NCBI GenBank assembly: GCA_016196785.1
Contig: JACPXA010000211.1
Span: 1-7,331, forward strand
Reading direction: 5' to 3'
Origin: Elusimicrobiota bacterium
GTDB lineage: Bacteria > Elusimicrobiota > Elusimicrobia > 2-01-FULL-59-12 > JACPXA01
Length of the DNA stretch: 7,331 bases
Within the stretch, counting starts at the first letter, position 1. The number at the start of each line of letters is the position of its first letter. The notes beneath the pieces were generated by a model. It worked only from the letters and a program-made list of their open reading frames with translations, had not been told where the DNA came from and ran no database searches. Shown here in pieces: positions 5,392-7,331 of this stretch. Made by a program: the position numbers and the translations under genes.

Positions 5392-7050
5392 ATGTCAACA
5401 CCGGATCTCTGGCTGACACCGGGAATTCTCTCCCTCGTGGGCCAGCCCTACGCCCTGACTTCCCTCATCACCTGCGTTCTGGCTGCCCTGCTGGGAACCT
5501 TTATCCTCTGGAAGAACCCAAAATCTCCCCCTGCCCGCTGGTGGGCTATCATGTGTCTCTTTGTGGCGACTTGGGCGTTCTGGAATACCATTTCGCTGCT
5601 CAGCCAAACACCGGAGGCCTCTCTCAAATATCTGCGGATCGCCGACACATTTGCTCTCTTTATCCCTGTTACCTTTCTGCGCTTCGCCATGCATTTCGCC
5701 GGTCTGACGCGGCCCAAATTCCTCAAGGCCGGCTATCTCGCCACAGCCATTCTCGCTCTCACCGCACCCACCCCGTGGTTCGTCCAGTCCGGACAGAAAA
5801 AGTTTGGAATCTGGTTTGAGGTAGGTGGCCCCGCCTTCCTTGCCTTCGCGATTCTCTTTGTGGTCCTGCCGACCTACGGGCTCTATCTCTTATATCAAGC
5901 AGCCCGGAAATCGGAAGGTCTCCGCAGAGCCCAGTTGATTTCACTGATACTCGCCTCCAGCATAGGCTTTGGGGGCGGTTTCATGTGGTTCCCACCCGCA
6001 TTCGGCGTGGACATTCCTCCTCTTGGTGGACACCTAGTGGCGCTCTACTGTGTGATCGTCATGTACGCCATCGTACGATACCGGTTTCTGGACATTCAGC
6101 TTGTCATCCGTAGAAGTCTTATCTACTCCATCCTCGTCACACTGCTGACAGTAGGCTATTTCGGGGCTATTTACCTGATCGAGCAGTTCTTCCAATCTCA
6201 CCTTGGCTACAGGTCCACAACTATTTCCATTGCCGCTTTCGCGCTAATGGCTTTCCTCTTTCAACCGCTTAAAATAGCGATCCAACGCCTGGTGGACTGG
6301 CTGATCTTCCGGGCACCGCACGAGGAACTGGTCAAACGGATGGAGCGGCTGGAGCAAGAAGCCAGCCAAGCGGAGAAGCTCCGAGCGGTGGCCACCCTGG
6401 CGGCCGGCATGGCCCATGAGATCAAGAATCCCCTGGCCGCCTTGCAGACCTTCGCCGAATTCGTCCCGGAACGACATAGGGACCCCGCCTTTGCCGCCAA
6501 ACTCCATGAGATTCTCACCACCGAGACCCGCCGGATTCAGGAAATCGTCAAGGATGTCCTGGACTTCGCCAAGCCCAAACCACCGCAACTCAAACCGATG
6601 GAGATGGCCCCGCTCATTAACTCCACCTTGAACCTCCTTTCGGCCGATCTCACCAAACGCCGCATTCGCTGGAACGTGGAGTGCCAGGATAACCTGCCCG
6701 CCAACGGGTCAGTGGCGGGCGGCGCCATCCAAGCTGACGCGGACCAAATCCGCCAGGTACTCATCAACCTTATTCAGAACGCAGCAGACGCCATACCTGA
6801 CGGAGGCGCTCTGAGAGTAGCCACCCAAACCCATGACGGCTATCTGGAGCTGACTGTCTCCGACAACGGCCAAGGCATCCCGAAGGAGCTCCTCCCCAAG
6901 ATCTTCGATCCATTCGTCACCACCAAAGAACACGGCAACGGCCTGGGCCTCGCCATGGTCCACTCCATCATCCAAGCGCACCATGGCACCATCCACGTCG
7001 ACTCCCAACCCGGCCGCGGTACCACCTTCACCGTGAGATTGCCGCTATGA
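5392..7050 (+). CDS. Multi-span membrane sensor histidine kinase
   Basis: The 552-residue product begins at ATG 5392, with AGGGG (5381-5385) six bases upstream. Residues 19-295 hold about nine hydrophobic segments (roughly 19-40, 50-70, 84-104, 113-131, 147-170, 180-200, 211-229, 241-263, 275-295), the plan of the '7TM-type' histidine-kinase input domain plus extra spans. No PAS or HAMP is evident; a helical linker (about 310-330) joins directly to the HisKA helix with AAGMAHEIKNPL, phosphorylated His342. The ATP-binding half shows the N box with Asn463 (QNAADA), the DNGQGIP loop (Asp491), FDPFVTTK (Phe505) and the GNGLGLAMV lid, ending GTTFTVRLPL. All catalytic boxes are intact, so it should autophosphorylate and pass phosphate to a response regulator not visible here. 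Signal is unknown. The next gene overlaps by four bases (ATGA, 7047-7050). Confidence 0.96.
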   Translation: MSTPDLWLTPGILSLVGQPYALTSLITCVLAALLGTFILWKNPKSPPARWWAIMCLFVATWAFWNTISLLSQTPEASLKYLRIADTFALFIPVTFLRFAMHFAGLTRPKFLKAGYLATAILALTAPTPWFVQSGQKKFGIWFEVGGPAFLAFAILFVVLPTYGLYLLYQAARKSEGLRRAQLISLILASSIGFGGGFMWFPPAFGVDIPPLGGHLVALYCVIVMYAIVRYRFLDIQLVIRRSLIYSILVTLLTVGYFGAIYLIEQFFQSHLGYRSTTISIAAFALMAFLFQPLKIAIQRLVDWLIFRAPHEELVKRMERLEQEASQAEKLRAVATLAAGMAHEIKNPLAALQTFAEFVPERHRDPAFAAKLHEILTTETRRIQEIVKDVLDFAKPKPPQLKPMEMAPLINSTLNLLSADLTKRRIRWNVECQDNLPANGSVAGGAIQADADQIRQVLINLIQNAADAIPDGGALRVATQTHDGYLELTVSDNGQGIPKELLPKIFDPFVTTKEHGNGLGLAMVHSIIQAHHGTIHVDSQPGRGTTFTVRLPL

Positions 7051-7331
7051 CCCTCCTCCAATATCATTTGTTTGGCTTGGGAGTAACGTCGGTCATTTTG
7101 TTTGGATTCGGTCTTTTCGTCTTCTTCAAAAACCCAAAGCGCAGCCTTAACCGATCGATGGCCTGGTACTGCTTTAGCATCTCGTGGTGGAGCGGCTGGG
7201 AATGCGCGGCGCTCCAAATGCCGACCCGAGAAATGTCATTTCGGCTGATGCGGATGGAATACGTGGGTGTAGCTCTGATGCCCAGCTTGCTGGTCATGAC
7301 AGTGACTTACCTGCTGAATTTTTCACCGGAA
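7047..7331 (+). CDS. Second membrane sensor, related to the preceding kinase (3'-partial)
   Basis: The frame from ATG 7047 is open to the last base (95 codons) and continues beyond the window. The ATG overlaps the kinase stop TGA as ATGA, so the two genes are translationally coupled; no separate strong ribosome site is needed. The visible part has hydrophobic spans at about 11-27, 37-53 and 70-90. It aligns without gaps to the preceding protein from the KNPK motif (residues 28-31 here, 41-44 there), sharing R, A, C, W, W, L, T, E, S, R and P at matching places. It is therefore likely another membrane sensor of the same input-domain type, and probably also a histidine kinase, but no kinase domain lies within the window to confirm it. 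Confidence 0.8.
   Translation, partial: MTLLQYHLFGLGVTSVILFGFGLFVFFKNPKRSLNRSMAWYCFSISWWSGWECAALQMPTREMSFRLMRMEYVGVALMPSLLVMTVTYLLNFSPE

Overview
The window is bacterial and dense with genes on the + strand. Three consecutive genes carry lipoprotein signals whose cysteine is not followed by aspartate, and two more products are predicted to be exported. This suggests a diderm (Gram-negative-type) organism with moderately high GC. I cannot fix the phylum; an uncultivated lineage of the Omnitrophota, Nitrospirota or NC10 kind would fit but is only a guess.

Region 1 (1-2126). The 3' part of a large + strand gene (562 codons visible, no start in the window) overlaps by 14 bases a small gene for a secreted 132-residue protein. 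By hand count GC falls from 61% (1-360) to 50% (1141-1680) to 44% (1681-2040). A changed tail on a big protein plus a tightly linked small partner of the same unusual composition resembles an exchangeable polymorphic-toxin tip with its immunity gene. Neither protein is a recognised family member, so this is a hypothesis.

Region 2 (2127-2338, - strand). A yidD homologue (membrane-insertion factor) is recognisable in two frames. The break falls in a run of seven C. Removing two C restores a normal 69-residue YidD, so the gene is broken, phase-variable or mis-sequenced.

Region 3 (2425-5241, +). A strong sigma70-like promoter with an inverted repeat in its spacer drives a tight run of five genes: a 25-residue mini-lipoprotein, a YajG-like lipoprotein, a PEGA-like lipoprotein, an exported HEAGH zinc metallopeptidase and a nitroreductase-family flavoprotein. 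Four-base to 26-base overlaps or a 16-base gap join them, so they probably form one operon centred on the cell envelope.

Region 4 (5242-5391). The intergenic stretch begins with a C-rich tract that makes a textbook G-quadruplex motif on the - strand. A weak promoter with two abutting perfect 10-bp palindromes follows.

Region 5 (5392-7331, +). A 552-residue multi-membrane-span histidine kinase is coupled through ATGA to a second gene whose visible N-terminus aligns with it without gaps. This is a tandem pair of related membrane sensors, the second cut by the window edge. No response regulator is visible. No tRNA, rRNA, insertion sequence or CRISPR array was seen.
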